Origin: Astrothelium macrocarpum
Lineage: Eukaryota; Ascomycota; Dothideomycetes; Trypetheliales; Trypetheliaceae
Reading direction: 5' to 3'
Assembly: GCA_021030915.1 (NCBI GenBank)
Contig: JAGEMR010000029.1
Location: 62,001 to 126,000, forward strand
DNA length: 64,000 nucleotides
The translations under genes were made by a program, and so were the position numbers. Below, piece by piece: positions 1-12,063 of the stretch. The notes beneath the pieces were generated by a model. That model was given only the letters and a program-made list of their open reading frames with translations, was not told the DNA's origin and did not search any database. How positions within the stretch are numbered: position 1 is the stretch's first letter; the number at the start of each line of letters is the position of its first letter.

Positions 1-861
1 CTTGCGGTGGATGACCACCATGGCTGATCTGCACTGACGTGAGACAGGGTTGAGGGTGCGGTGAAACAAATTTTATGCGGCATGAATGTCAAAACATCGG
101 CTTCCGTATCAAACTCCGAATGCTTGGATTGGTATCGTCACTGGGCAGACACACACAATTGAAAAGGACGACTGCTATGTTTCCACGTCGGTCTCGAGGA
201 GAAGGATGATCGTGTTGTCTGGATATGCAACGAGAAGCCTCACTTGATACTCCTAGACGGACCAGTATCTACAATGATGAGGCCAAAATTATTTTGCATA
301 CTCTTACGAGCTGTTCTCCGAATACCAGGTATCGTTGTAGGCAAGCCGCATTTGAAATGTGAAAATACCTAAAGAACACCTGACAGCCAGAACTTCTCGT
401 CTTAATGAGGCTGTGGCTTGCTACATCCACAGTAAGAATTGTACCAAGAGAGACTCAAAGCGAGCAATGTCATTTAGAAATAGAAGCAGAGTGCAGCTCG
501 CCATCTCACAAGAACTTTCATAATTTGTTCCAGTGGACTTCAACCGTCTGCCATTGAAACATTAGAAGTAATGCGGTTCGGGATTGGAGACTAATATCTT
601 CCATCCGAAGTTGCAGTAGCCTCGCGAACTAAAGGAATTGTGAGCCAAGATTGAGAACAGTAAAGACGTGACCTTTTGAACTCTGTAGCAGCGCCATTTC
701 CATGCCAATTCGTTGTGCCAGTCCTCAGTGTCTCTATATTAGCGCCCAACTCAAAGTAACCTGCACGGAACAAATTTTCCTTGCTATCGTTTGTGTCTGC
801 CCAAGCAGAGAAATAGGAGGGCGTCTCATGGAGCTTCCTGGCAAATCTCAAAGACACTGCT
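1..861. other. No supported gene
   Basis: No gene could be supported in the first 861 bases. Short open frames exist on both strands (for example 591-857 minus) but they have no recognisable motif, no splice continuation and no family resemblance. The stretch may be the 3' flank of the Zn2Cys6 regulator gene that ends at 862 on the minus strand. Confidence 0.5.
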
Positions 862-2668
862 TTATGTGCTTAACGTAATAGGAGGCACCTTTCCGGTTAA
901 GACACCAGCGAGGTGCTCCACATCGAAGGAGCTCCATCGTGCACCAGTAGACTGGGCTCCACTGAGCTCATTCAATGCCGCAATAATCCAGGTCTGCAAA
1001 TCGTAATTCAACCATGGATATGCCACAGAAAACGACATGACCAGGAAGGTATTCGCAAACGGTCGGTAGGGCCAGAGATGTTCATAAAGCTTGCAGATGT
1101 TATATGCCGCATCTCTACAAATCGGCTCATGATCATGAGTGCCTGTCATTTCTCCAAACATTTGATTCACGACAATGATCAAAGTCCAGAAGTGACTGTA
1201 TATTGTTGCCTCTGACTGTTCCGTAAAATTCCAATAGATAGGAACAAGCGCGTTTCCAAATCGTGAGGAAACTTCGGTGGCTATGGATCCGTTGTAAAGC
1301 CGCGGCTCGAGTTCATAACCAAGATTCGTCAGAGAAGAACGCATTTCTTTTAGCCGGTAGAGTGTATCAAGAGGAGGGATCGTAGAAGAAGGTGAATGAA
1401 GTTCACGATAACCTTTAAGAATCCGTGGGATGTGAGTCAATTGCTTAATGACCTGGTCATGTAGCAAAACCGTTTCGGTTAACGTCTGATCCATAAATGC
1501 AGCAGCTTGCCACTCTTCAGACTCTAGAAAACAGCATGTTCCACTCCAAAGAGATTGAAGAATCTGTCTCAATTAATTAGTAATATGCGGGAAGCCAATA
1601 TGGGAGAATGAAGCTGGACTGACAATCTTGCCCCTTTGAGATCGCAGTACATTGTTAGCAAATTCGTCCAGATGATTGGAGGGACCTCGCATTTCTATCA
1701 ATTTAGTTGTACCTCCGGCGTGACTCAAGGCTTTTGAATCTTGTCGCACGCCTCCAAGTGTCTAGATTAGAAAACGGTTGTCAGCACAGCTTTCCACAGC
1801 AGTAAGACGTCTAATAGCGGGAGTTCTCTTACCTCAACAATCCCCAGGAGAATCGTGGCTGCTAGTGTATAAGTCGACGTGCCCGTTTTGGGATCCATAA
1901 TAGCCTCTTGGAGTCTCTGCAATGCTTTGAGGTACAAGACCGGATCGGCAACTTGCTTCCCACGCGACTCTGGATGCCGCATCACATTGGAATGAGCGTT
2001 GGCAAGACAAGCAGCTGCAGCATCCAGTGCAGGACTCTCGCCAACATACCTAGGAATGTCGCGCATGTACTTCCCAAACGATGTAATTCTGTATCCGGCC
2101 TCAGGCACTTCAAGAGTAGCGATAAAAGCGCGCGTCAATCTATACCGTACGGAATTTGTAGGGCAGTAGGAAATATTCAAGGAATCAAAATCCTCTGCGA
2201 CGTCTGGGGACTGATCTTCTGGCGTCGGCTCGCCCGAATCTAATTCCTGCTGCAGAGCGGGCGCCACACAGAAAGGTTCCTGCCGTATCTTGATGCGCCA
2301 TTTCTGGGATAACGCACCAGATTTCGACCATTTGGTGTCAAGAACAGTCAAGTCCGTTGCCATGTTCCGTAATTGGCATCTTGGAGGCAACGGTACCAAG
2401 ACTCTTGACGCATTCGCCTCGGTAGCAAGGGTTGCAATAGGACTGATCGTCTTTGGTCTACCATCTTTGAAGGTCAACAAAGAACTCGTTCCTGGACAAG
2501 GCTGCTTTATCTTTTGACACCTCAGGCATTCGGGCCATGATTCATCGCACTGTAGATCGCGATCGTCAGCAGGATGCTTAGGATATGGAGTTGAGCTTGA
2601 AGCACACGGACTTTTAGCCTCCGCTTCTTGCATGTTTTGCACCCGCTGCTTTTTGGGACCCCAACCAT
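862..2668 (-). CDS. Zn(II)2Cys6 fungal transcription factor
   Basis: Predicted nuclear regulator of 537 residues from four exons: 2668-2612, 2549-1833, 1761-1624 and 1563-862. The N-terminus carries a canonical binuclear zinc cluster with Cys10, 13, 20, 27, 30 and 37 (CX2CX6CX6CX2CX6C). Intron 1 (62 nt) cuts the cluster between RRLK and CDESWPEC, which makes the join convincing. The start at 2668 gives the short leader usual in this family; an in-frame upstream ATG exists. The middle region has LAATILLGIVE and HAGGTTKLIEMRGP, typical of the fungal-specific regulator domain (DUF3468/Fungal_trans_2 group). Introns 1 and 3 use weak donors (GTCCGT, GTCAGT). Target genes are unknown and no pathway cluster adjoins. 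Family assignment is firm; regulatory role is not assigned. Confidence 0.85.
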
Positions 2669-3350
2669 GTCGACATCAAGGAAAGTTAAGCGAAAGCAAA
2701 AGAAATGCCATACAGGATTCTTGCAAAGTGGCTGCAATGTGGCAGAAGCCCAGTTGGAGTAGTGCTAAGGAACCTGCAGGACAGTGCTGCAGTTGCGTTT
2801 AATGGAAGTAATACGCCTTGTACATATTCCCAAGACAGATGCTTTAAGGAGAACCGTTGACTCGCTAGTGAGGCTGTGTAGCTCGTCTCAGCTATTTCCA
2901 TACAAGGGTTAAGGTTTGACTTTGCAACGCACAGGGCCATATAGATAAAGGCCAAATCGAGATGTCAGAGCCTTGTTTCTTAAGCGGCCTCGCGACATGA
3001 TTCCCGAATCGGTAAAGTATGACGCACTTTCGTATTCAGTAGCGGGGGAAGAGCCCTTTTACCGCATTTTCAGGCTTACATTGGGCATAAGCTCCACTTG
3101 AATAATCGATATTTTACAGCTCTGACTATAACACCGCTAAAGACTTCCTGGCACTCCCCAATCGAAAAGTCTAATCGCACAAACAACCCCGGAAAAAAAG
3201 ATTCCCACAAACTCCATATCCGTAAAAAACCTCCAGGGGGTATCATGATATGAAATGCTATGCTGATGAGGTGATGAAAAAAGTTTCCCTTCTAACTCCG
3301 TTTTCGTGCGAAAATCTTGCTGGGGTGCTCCCCGGTGCTCCTCCCCAGAT
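2669..3350. other. Intergenic, no gene seen
   Basis: This 682-base stretch lies between the start of the Zn2Cys6 regulator and the 3' end of the SUN-domain gene. It should contain the regulator's promoter. No conserved frame or repeat was seen. Confidence 0.5.
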
Positions 3351-4851
3351 TTATGCGTACTCCATCATGGGAGCCGCTATAAGGCCACTGAGCCTGACGC
3401 GGTACAGGCAAGTCCATTCACGTCCGTAGTTCTGAACTACTCGGACGATGACTTTCTGGGTCTTGATCCATTTTTCCAAGTCGATTGGTAGCTCCCATTT
3501 CTGGACGTACCGGCGATCTTCGATGTCGTAGCGGAATTTGCCAACGCGAACGAAGTCGCTAGGGGGATTGTAATGGTTGCCGAGATTGTGCTTGCGGAGC
3601 TGGTTTATATTGAGGCCCGTTGGCTCTGGATTGTGGGCAAGGAATGCGGATGGGTTTGGCGCGAAGTTTCCGACCTCGTCGTAACCGTATTCGATTTGGG
3701 GGCCCATGAGCTGCTCAATTTTTTCTTCGAGCTTGTCGCGAAGCGCCACATCGGTAACTTGGATCCAGAGTTCGATCCACTGAGGGGCGGTGTCGATGTC
3801 GAAGGTGGCGCTGGGGGGAATGTGCTCGACCGTGAAGGCAATTGGGTAAACTTCAGCTGGCAGTATGACTGCCAACTGGGCCTTGGTCTTCGTCCCATCA
3901 TTGTGTTCTGGCACAATGTCTTCTGGTCCAGTGCACCATGCATCGCCCATTCCTTCCCAGGGTTCGAGGGCGGCGAACGGGGGCTGGGGGACTCCTGGAA
4001 GGGCCCAACGGCGGTAAATCTTGTTGAGCCATGATTCTTTTCCCCTCATCACTGGGGATGTCAAATGGGGATCCACTACGGATCCTAGGGCCGGCGACAA
4101 GACGTTGACCTCCTTGAGGTCTTCCGGGATCTCAAACAACGGAGAGGGAGGCACGAACGCACTCAACTGCTCCGCCATTTGGCGGCTGAGGCCCTCGGAA
4201 GCCTCTTGGATCACTGGGGTGATCCTCGAAGTAATAATGGAGGCAGATAGGGACGTGTTCAGGGCTACCCCCCCAAAGCAAAGGACAACGACCAGGACCA
4301 ATGCCGCCAACAACCACTTGGTAGGGAATCTAGAAAAATGTGAGCTCAATGTTTCTGGAGAACCTCATACTTCAAAGAGACTTACCCAACCGCCGCTGGA
4401 GCCGCCGCTTCTCCCGCCGTCTCCTCCGCCGCCACCACCACCTCCTCCACCACCTCAGGCTCGCCGGCCTGGGGGCTTTCCTGACTGCAAATTGTTAGTT
4501 CAATGATCGAGGTCGCTGTCATGAAGGTATGAGCACTTACCCCGTCTCCTCCTCCACCCTCTCTACCACCTCATGCTGGTAGGTCCTCTCTGGGACCTCC
4601 GTCTCTTCTGGGATCATAGATCCCACTCCGTCTCCGCCAAGGACACCTTGCAGACTGGCAGAGCCAGCCTCAAACGTGTCCACCTCCTGGCGGGATCGGG
4701 CGCCGTAGGCGGTGGATCTCGCGGCATCCACCCCGGGGAGCTCCCTGCGGGAGCTACGACCCGGAGTGGTGCCAGTCCTCGCCTGACTGGCTTGGGGGGC
4801 ACTGGATGGGGTCATGCCCCGGAGGCGGGAGCTCATGCGTCGTGGTGGCAT
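3351..4851 (-). CDS. SUN-domain (Sad1/UNC-84) nuclear envelope protein
   Basis: Predicted inner nuclear membrane protein of 462 residues from exons 4851-4541, 4484-4386 and 4329-3351. SUN proteins span the perinuclear space and bind KASH partners, linking the nucleus or spindle pole body to the cytoskeleton. The N-terminus (MPPRRMSSRLRG) is basic and Ser/Arg-rich, as expected for a nucleoplasmic tail. The 99-nt second exon encodes an acidic Ala/Val/Glu-rich linker. A single hydrophobic segment around residues 142-162 (WLLAALVLVVVLCFGG) is the likely membrane span. The C-terminal half has SUN signatures: WCTGPED, ILPAEVYPIAFTVEHIPPSA, APQWIELW and the terminal YGREWTCLYRVRLSG. The start at 4851 was chosen because the in-frame extension upstream looks like untranslated leader. 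Confident family call. Confidence 0.88.
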
Positions 4852-5821
4852 GCTTATTGGATTAGTGGGATTGTCAAAAAAAAAGGATTTGTCAGAAGAG
4901 GTTGAAAATGGGGCAAAGATTGCTGGGGTAAGCTCGGATGGTGGATGGTATCTTGGTATATCTGAGGGAAAAGAAAGGAAGCAGGCTCGAAGCTGGGAGG
5001 AATCGGTCCTTTTATACTTCAAAATTCCCGTTCAAAACATTTTGGATCATCTATTGAAGTAGACTCTCTTGTGGTATTGCAAAGAACTGAAACAATAGTA
5101 GAAAACCAGAAAATGTAGACTTACAGAAAAAAGTGTATCGTGCGCGTCGAGGAGAGCTGATCTGACAATACTACGTTGAGAGCTCGGAGTTTGAATGGCT
5201 GCAATGTGGTGTATTGTAGCTGAGAGCTGTATGGCGTCCACGATCAAGGTGTAGTCAGAAGAATAGTGGAAGAAGTTGCTTTGTTGATATGGTGCACGCC
5301 TTGATCGCTACTTCTGGCGACCCCCTGCTAGCGCGTCCCGCTAGGGTGGCTGGACCTGCGTTAGCGACTGGCTGGGCTGTGATGAATAGTGAGGTATTCA
5401 CTCATGTGAATTGCCCCTGACATTGTCTGCCCTTCAATAGCATCAAAATTCGCTCGACAAACACTGGAAGTGAGTCACACAATTGCTACCCATTGTGAGT
5501 ATTCTGAACAATAAGCTGTGAGCAGGAAGTTGGCCTGCAATTCTAATGTCAGCCACCGCGGCTGCCTACCACTTGCTGTCACATTACACGGTCCCAACGG
5601 CTTGGTAGCTGCGACCTCACACTGATTGGTTGACGGGCCGAGCCATACACCTTGTTTACCACCATTACCACAGGCTGCCTTGTCTCGATCGAGCTTAGAT
5701 GCCAGGTGTGCCCCACCGCCTTTTGCACACCTTGCATTAAGTTTGCAGACCCTTTATTCAAACTGGACAGAAGCTGCCTCATTGTTTCTGTGACGCAACA
5801 GCATTCAATACAATTCTAATC
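4852..5821. other. Divergent intergenic region
   Basis: This 970-base stretch separates the divergently read SUN-domain and epimerase genes and probably holds both promoters. An inverted CCAAT box (ATTGG, 5625-5629) lies about 195 bases upstream of the epimerase start. No coding sequence could be supported. Confidence 0.5.
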
Positions 5822-7167
5822 ATGGTCGTCGGCTCCGTCCTAGTCACCGGGTGAGTTCAATACGTCCCACATGAAAACTATTGTCCCAGAATTCAATAAT
5901 TCCAACAATGGCTTGTCAAACTCGGCACTAATAGCACGCTTCCCAGTGGTACCGGCTACATTGGCTCCTTCACAGTGCTGGCGCTTCTTGAAGCCGATTA
6001 CAAAGTTGTCATTGTTGACAACCTCTACAACTCAGATGGCGAGGTGCTTAGGAGAATTGAGTTGATCTCAGGCAAACGTCCCATATTCTACAACTTCGAC
6101 ATCACCGAGGAGGAAAAGTTTGACGAAGTCTTCACTGAACATCCCGATATTGACAATGTGATCCATTTCGCGGCGCTCAAGGTCTGTACATAGGAAGCAT
6201 ACAATGGCTCTTACTTTTGTCCTATGGCTGACCTTGACACAAGGCTGTCGGACAATCCGGCGAAATACCGCTCGAGTACTATCGCGTCAACGCCTATGGA
6301 TCGATATGTTTGCTACGATCTATGAAGAGGCATAATGTGACAAACATGGTCTTCTCCTCCTCCGCTACTGTGTACGGCGATGCTACGAGATTTCCTAACA
6401 TGATTCCCATTCCAGAAACCTGTCCGTTAGGTCCCACAAATCCGTATGGGAACACAAAATTCGTCGTTGAAACCATTATTACGGATTACATCAATGCTCA
6501 GCGGAACAATGCTAAGAAGGAGGGCAAGTCTGGAGAAGAATGGAATGGTGCATTGCTTCGCTACTTTAATCCTGCAGGAGCCCATCCCAGCGGTATTATG
6601 GGCGAAGATCCACAAGGCGTACCATACAACCTCCTCCCTCTCCTGGCTCAAGTTGCGGTGGGCAAGAGAGAAAAACTCCTCGTTTTCGGAGACGGTACGC
6701 ATGGCTGATGGTTACATCTGTGGCCTACGGAAAATGACAATCCGCTAACTCTAAGTTGTATAGACTACGCCTCAAAAGATGGCACAGCGATTCGTGACTA
6801 CCTTCACGTTCTGGATCTTGCGCGCGGCCATCTTTTTGCGTTGAATCATCTTCGGGAACACCACCCAGGCGTTCGCGCTTGGAACCTGGGAACAGGAAAG
6901 GGGAGTACTGTGTTCGACATGGTCAAGGCTTTTAGCCATACCGTTGGACGTGATCTTCCATACGAAGTCGTGGGTCGTCGTGCAGGCGATGTCCTCGATC
7001 TCACGGCCAATCCTACCCGTGCGAATGAGGAGTTAAAGTGGAAAGCAGAACACACTCTTGAGGACGCTTGCATTGATCTGTGGAGATGGACTGAAAACAA
7101 TCCCCAAGGATACCGGCAGCAGCCACCTAAGGAGTTCGTTGACAAGCTTGCTGCTCAGCGAAAATAG
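5822..7167 (+). CDS. GAL10/uge: UDP-glucose 4-epimerase
   Basis: Cytosolic NAD-dependent enzyme that interconverts UDP-glucose and UDP-galactose (Leloir pathway, galactose supply for glycans). It has 372 residues in four exons: 5822-5850, 5947-6181, 6244-6694 and 6764-7167. The N-terminal Rossmann loop reads VTGGTGYIGS and is interrupted by intron 1 (96 nt). The short-chain dehydrogenase catalytic set is present: Ser in SSSATVYG (about 126-128), Tyr156 and Lys160 in NPYGNTK. RYFNPAGAHPSG, RDYLHVLDLA and NLGTGKGSTVF are diagnostic. The length matches single-domain epimerases, so there is no fused mutarotase as in yeast Gal10. UDP-glucose dehydrogenase, which draws on the same substrate, lies near the other end of the window. 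Very confident. Confidence 0.96.
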
Positions 7168-7766
7168 ACGAATGAACGATCTGTGGCCATTCGGTCTGAG
7201 GGTCTGCTGATAATGAAAAATTACGATATCACCGCTTGCTCACGGTTGCTCACGGTTGGACGAAAACATGCTCGTCAATTTTGACCGCAAAAACATAGGC
7301 AACAATAGCTTAGTATACATATTACATAGATTTGCTATTACTTGCTATCGTACAAAGAATCAAAATCTATTGCACTCGGAGAATTAATTTTGGTTCAGGA
7401 GATTGACTTGACCAGGATTGCGCAGTGCGCCATGAGATCATGGCAAGTCGCGGCAAGCATCCATAAGGTACCTGTGGGTGCCCTGGTGCGTGATGCACCA
7501 TTGCGTTAGCGCTACCAAAGTCCCAGTGCGCCTCGAGCAGCCCTTTGATTCTCGCAATGCCAATATCTTTCTTCAATCGTTAATGCTTTAGTTTGAGTCG
7601 CATGAAGACTATGTTTCTCCTTAAGACCACTTTCCACGGTCGCACCATGTCTTGGTGAGCATCAAGCCGGAGCAAACAGATGACACTGACCGGCAAAGAC
7701 TCCCCCTTTGGCCTACACAAGGAACCGGTCTTGCCCAAAGATCGAAATTGCTGAATTCTATTCAAT
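7168..7766. other. Intergenic, no gene seen
   Basis: This 599-base stretch lies between two genes read in the same direction. It contains a short direct repeat (gctcacggtt twice at 7236-7257) and presumably the epimerase 3' UTR and mannosidase promoter. Open frames on the minus strand here and into the mannosidase are shadows without motifs. Confidence 0.45.
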
Positions 7767-9520
7767 ATGGTCAATTTTGCGATTAGCCTGCTGGTGCATC
7801 TTGCCCTTATCGCAAGCCATACTGCCAATGCCGTTCCGCCAATAGAACCATTGAAATCGCCGTCCATGTCAAGCAGGTATAGGGATATATGTCCTGCGTA
7901 TGACAAATATGCGAAGTATCCACAGTATGTTCTCATATGCGAACTGTTGAATCGCATCTTCTCTAATATTGCTCCATAGTCATCCATACAGTGAAGGGCC
8001 ACTGAAACTACCCTTCCAAAGACCTTCTCCACAATGCCGAACCTTCGAATCACCTCTGGTTGAACAAGTCATTGCAGAGGTCACTTCAAAAATGAAAGAC
8101 AAGGATATGGCTCGAATATTTGAGAATGCATTTCCGAATACAGTCGACACTACAGTGCGCTGGCATGTTGACGGGACTGGGAGGAGACCGCAACAAGCGT
8201 TATTGAACTGGAGAGATCAGTCGAAATGGCAAGGCGCACAAAGTTTTATAGTCACGGGGGACATTAATGCAGAATGGCTAAGGGATTCCACAAATCAATT
8301 GAGACAATATCAACCCTTGGCCAAGAAAGACAAGAAAATCTTCAATTTGATACTTGGCGCGATCAACACCCAGGCGGAATTCGTTATTGAATCACCATAT
8401 TGTAATGCATTCCAACCACCACCTCCCAGCGGGCTGACACCTGTGAATAATAACCAGGACGACGACATCCACCCAGCTCCAGAACCATCTTTCGTCTTTG
8501 AATGCAAATATGAGCTCGACTCGCTTGCGCACTTTCTATCGCTTTCAAATCAATTCCATGCTCAAACAGGCTCTACATCCTTCATTACTCCGCGATGGCA
8601 CAAGGCATTGGAAGCGCTCATGAGAACATTGGATGAGCAAGAGACCCCAACCTTTGACCCAAAGACAGGCAGCCTCAACAAAAACAAATACACCTTTAAA
8701 CGCAAGACGCAGGCCGGCACTGAAACGCTGACCCTGAATGGCAACGGCAATCCTCTCAACAGCGGGACCGGACTCATCCGAAGCGCATTCCGTCCCAGCG
8801 ACGATGCCACTACTCTTGGCTTCTTCATCCCCGCAAACGCCATGATCGCTGCTGAGCTAAAGAAGACGGCGTCCATACTGCGCAAGAATGGCGACGGTGT
8901 TCGCAGTGATAAATTACAAACCCGCAGCGAGCGTATCGAAACTGGGGTTTGGGAACACGGCGTTGTAACACATAAGAAGTACGGGGAAGTCTTCGCCTTC
9001 GAGGTGGATGGATATGGCTCGCAAATTCTCATGGACGATGCAAACTTGCCTTCCTTGCTGGCACTACCACTGATGGGATTTGTGGATAATGACAACAAAG
9101 TGTATCAGAACACTCGGAAAATGATATTAGAGAAGGCTGGAAATCCGTATTATCTGAAGGGCAAGGAATTCAAAGGCATTGGAGGCCCCCATATTGGCTT
9201 GCAGAATGCATGGCCCATGAGCTTGCTGGTGCAGATTATGACGAGCGATGATGATGACGAGATTGTGGACGCTCTAGAGCTCGTGAAGCGGGCGAGTCCC
9301 CTGGGCTTGATTCATGAGAGCATAAATGTGAATAAAGTGAAGGAATACAGCCGTAAGTGTTTCGTCTATCCATCGTTCTTGGGATCAGATGCTAATTTTA
9401 TGAATAGGATCCTGGTTTGCGTGGGCGAATTCAGTCTTTTCACAGACTATCCTTGACCTAGCAGTTCGAAAACCGCACTTATTATTTGGGCCAGGCGCTT
9501 CTCCTTATAGCATAGAGTAG
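7767..9520 (+). CDS. Secreted GH125 exo-alpha-1,6-mannosidase
   Basis: Predicted glycoside hydrolase family 125 enzyme, which removes terminal alpha-1,6-linked mannose from N-glycans and mannans. It has 547 residues in exons 7767-7924, 7980-9352 and 9408-9520. A signal peptide is evident (MVNFAISLLVHLALIASHTANA), so it is probably secreted or enters the secretory pathway. Family signatures include TVRWHVDGTG, FIVTGDINAEWLRDSTNQ, FECKYELDSLAHFL, LIRSAFRPSDDATTLGF, FAFEVDGYGSQILMDDAN and IGGPHIGLQNAWPMSL. The final exon supplies SWFAWANSVFSQTILDL and the terminal KPHLLFG, as is usual at the end of these proteins; the unspliced frame would stop early. It neighbours the epimerase, but no shared regulation can be shown. 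Confidence 0.93.
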
Positions 9521-9810
9521 AATGTAGATGTAGCGAAATGCCGTGTACATTATTTACACATTAATTAGGAACGGCTACTTAACCCCGCTAAAAATAGTGT
9601 CCTAAAAGAAATCCGGTGCTCCTTCAAGCCACGGCCACCAGTCTTGGACGTGTTACTCCAGGGCCACGAATCTTTGAAATGCCAGTCAATCGTTCTCCAA
9701 TCCCCTTCATCCGATAGGCTATCATCCAATCTGCCTACCTAGACTTTGTGCATAGACGTTGCCGTTCCATCCCGCTATGCACTCAGTTTCGTGTCCGTCC
9801 GTTTTTCGTC

Positions 9811-11661
9811 ATGCCAGTCTCTCGCTACGCTCCAATTCAGCCCACCGCCGACGATGACAACTCCAACGATCCTCAGGATAGTTCAAATTCGAGCCATGGA
9901 TCAGCCGAAGCTGTGCGTCTCACCCCAGATACCGACAGCCAGGAAGAAGAAGATGAGTTGGAAATGTCAGAAGTGGGACAGAGCTTCAAGATGAAGCGCC
10001 TCATTCCCGAACCGCTATACAGCCCAGAAGCTTTTGATGATACAGAGAGGGGCCAAATCGAGGGAACTATCGGTCCACGGTCTTTGAGAAGAGACAGCAT
10101 CCAAAGTTTCGAGCTATACACACCAGACGAAGAGAAGGAAGTCATACGTAAATTGGATAGAAGACTGGTGCTTTTCATGGCGTTGCTGTATATGCTATCG
10201 TTTCTAGATCGATCTAATATTGGAAATGCTCGAATCGCTGGCTTGGTTCAAGATCTGAGGTTGACGGGACCGCAGTACGAGTGGCTGCTCACTGCCTTTT
10301 ACATCACATATATTTTATTTGAATGGATGACCTTAATGTACCGATTCTTGTTGATTGAAACAAGCTCAAATTGCTAAAAGGCTCGCAGGTATCGTCTTGT
10401 ACCACCTCACACTTACATATCTCTATGCGTCCTTTTTTGGGGCGTTCTCGCCTCTCTTCAATCCGTCACGACCTCTTTCGCTGGGCTTCTCGTCATACGA
10501 GCACTGCTTGGAATCGGTGAAGCTGCCTTCGGACCTGGAGTCCCATTCTACCTTTCATTCTTCTACCGACGCGACGAGCTCGCCTTTCGCACTGGTCTTT
10601 TCATATCTGCTGCACCGTTAGCCAGCTCCTTTGCGAGCAGTCTGGCATGGGTGATCATAAAAATCGGCCAACACAGTCCGATTGCATCTTGGCGGTTATT
10701 GTTTCTTATCGAGGGTTTTCCAAGTGTAGTAGCTGCCGTTTTTGCGTGGTCTCAAGTTCCGGACAATCCAAAGACAGCACGGTTCTTGAACTCGAGACAG
10801 CGGAAGATTGCCAAACTTCGATTACGCAGAGAAGTCAGCATAGGGGATGCTGCGCAGTCGGACAATCCTGTAGAGATTCCTCCAAAAGAAAGGCTCAATC
10901 TGAAGGAAGTATTGCAAACACTGGTTGATCCGAAGTGTTACCTTACTGCCTTGATGTTCTTTAGCTGCAATGTTGCTTTCAGTTCCATGCCTGTATTCTT
11001 ACCAACGATCATTAATGAGTATGTATTATCTAATGACTCGGGACACGTGGACGATTGGCTGACGGACACCAGAATGGGTTATTCCTCATTAGCATCTCAG
11101 GCCCTTGCCGCTCCACCATACCTCTTCGCTTTTGTCATCGTACTGATAACTGCGTATCTATCCGATTGTACGAAAAATCGTGGCCTCTTTATTGCACTAC
11201 ATGCTCTCCTTGCCGCTTCTGGTTACGCACTCATCGCCGCAACGGGGTTTGCTCGTTGGAATGCTATTTGGCGTTATTGTGGTATCTATCCTGCAGTAAC
11301 GGGTTTCTTTGCCGCAGTTACCCTGATTATTACCTGGACCATCAATAATCAGGAATCGGATTCAAAGAAAGGGACAGGAATGGCAATGCTAAACATTATT
11401 GGACAGTGTGGACCATTGATAGGCACAAGGCTCTATCCAGATACGGACAAGCCTTATTATGTGAAAGGCATGAGTATCTGCGCGGCATTCATGTTATTTG
11501 TATTTGCTGGGGCGCTTGGATTAAGAGCAGTACTTAAAAGAGCCAATACACAGAAATCGCGAGCTCTTGCGCAAGAAATCGATTCTGTGGAAGGGAACAC
11601 GCCTCTAGTGAATAACTTTGCGCTTGGAACTGGCGAAAAACAATTCATGTACATACAGTAG
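9811..11661 (+). CDS. MFS anion:cation symporter (Dal5-like permease)
   Basis: Predicted 12-span plasma-membrane transporter of the allantoate permease family, 581 residues in exons 9811-10337, 10389-11018 and 11073-11661. An acidic cytosolic tail of about 115 residues precedes the first span. LDRSNIGNARIAGL, YILFEWMTLMYRLVPP, RALLGIGEAAFGPGVPFYL, FYRRDELAFRTG and GTRLYPDTDKPYYVKGMSICAAFM are typical of this fungal clade, which carries small organic acids, ureides, vitamins or dipeptides; the substrate cannot be told. The first intron uses donor GTACCG and joins at MYR. The second intron (11019-11072, 54 nt) has no in-frame stop, so a retained form with 18 extra residues between two spans is possible. 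Confidence 0.88.
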
Positions 11662-12063
11662 AAAGCCAGCAAATCAATTCAAGAACAGAAATTGTTTTAG
11701 CACGCAATACGTGTTTGGTACCGAGATCCGACGTGATATGACTGTCCTGATGACCAATCATTTAATCCTAGTGCAATTATCTTGACATTCTGCATGCATA
11801 CAATACGACAACGCTCTCAAGTTCCGAGCAGCGTTTTGCCGGATCTGCGGAGACGCATGACTGAGAATTGGTCAGGCTAACATATCTTACAGAAGGACGT
11901 GACGTGTTTGCGGCAAAACATTCAAGCAACGAATAGAGACGTAATTTCATTACCAATCATACCAATCAGATCTCCACGACACCGTGATTCGAGTACCCAA
12001 ACAGTAGGTACACGCATTTGGGCTGCCGCCATGCGAAAACTATCCACAGCAACGGTTTAGAGG
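11662..12063. other. FIG4 upstream region
   Basis: This 402-base intergenic stretch precedes the FIG4 start. It has several CCAAT boxes, including a close pair described separately. No gene is seen. Confidence 0.5.
11953..11966 (+). promoter_or_regulatory. Tandem CCAAT boxes upstream of FIG4
   Basis: Two CCAAT pentamers at 11953-11957 and 11962-11966 are nine bases apart in the same orientation, about 100 bases upstream of the FIG4 start. CCAAT is the target of the fungal HAP/CBC (NF-Y) complex. Binding is inferred, not shown. Confidence 0.35.

Noticed and set aside
3573..4506. Plus-strand frames of 153 and 161 codons over the SUN gene
   Set aside because: They are antisense to a frame with clear SUN-domain motifs and have no motif of their own.
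5822..11661. Galactose-utilisation or mannan-degradation gene cluster (epimerase, GH125, permease)
   Set aside because: The permease belongs to the Dal5 anion family rather than sugar transporters, and galactokinase and transferase are absent. Adjacency alone does not support a cluster.
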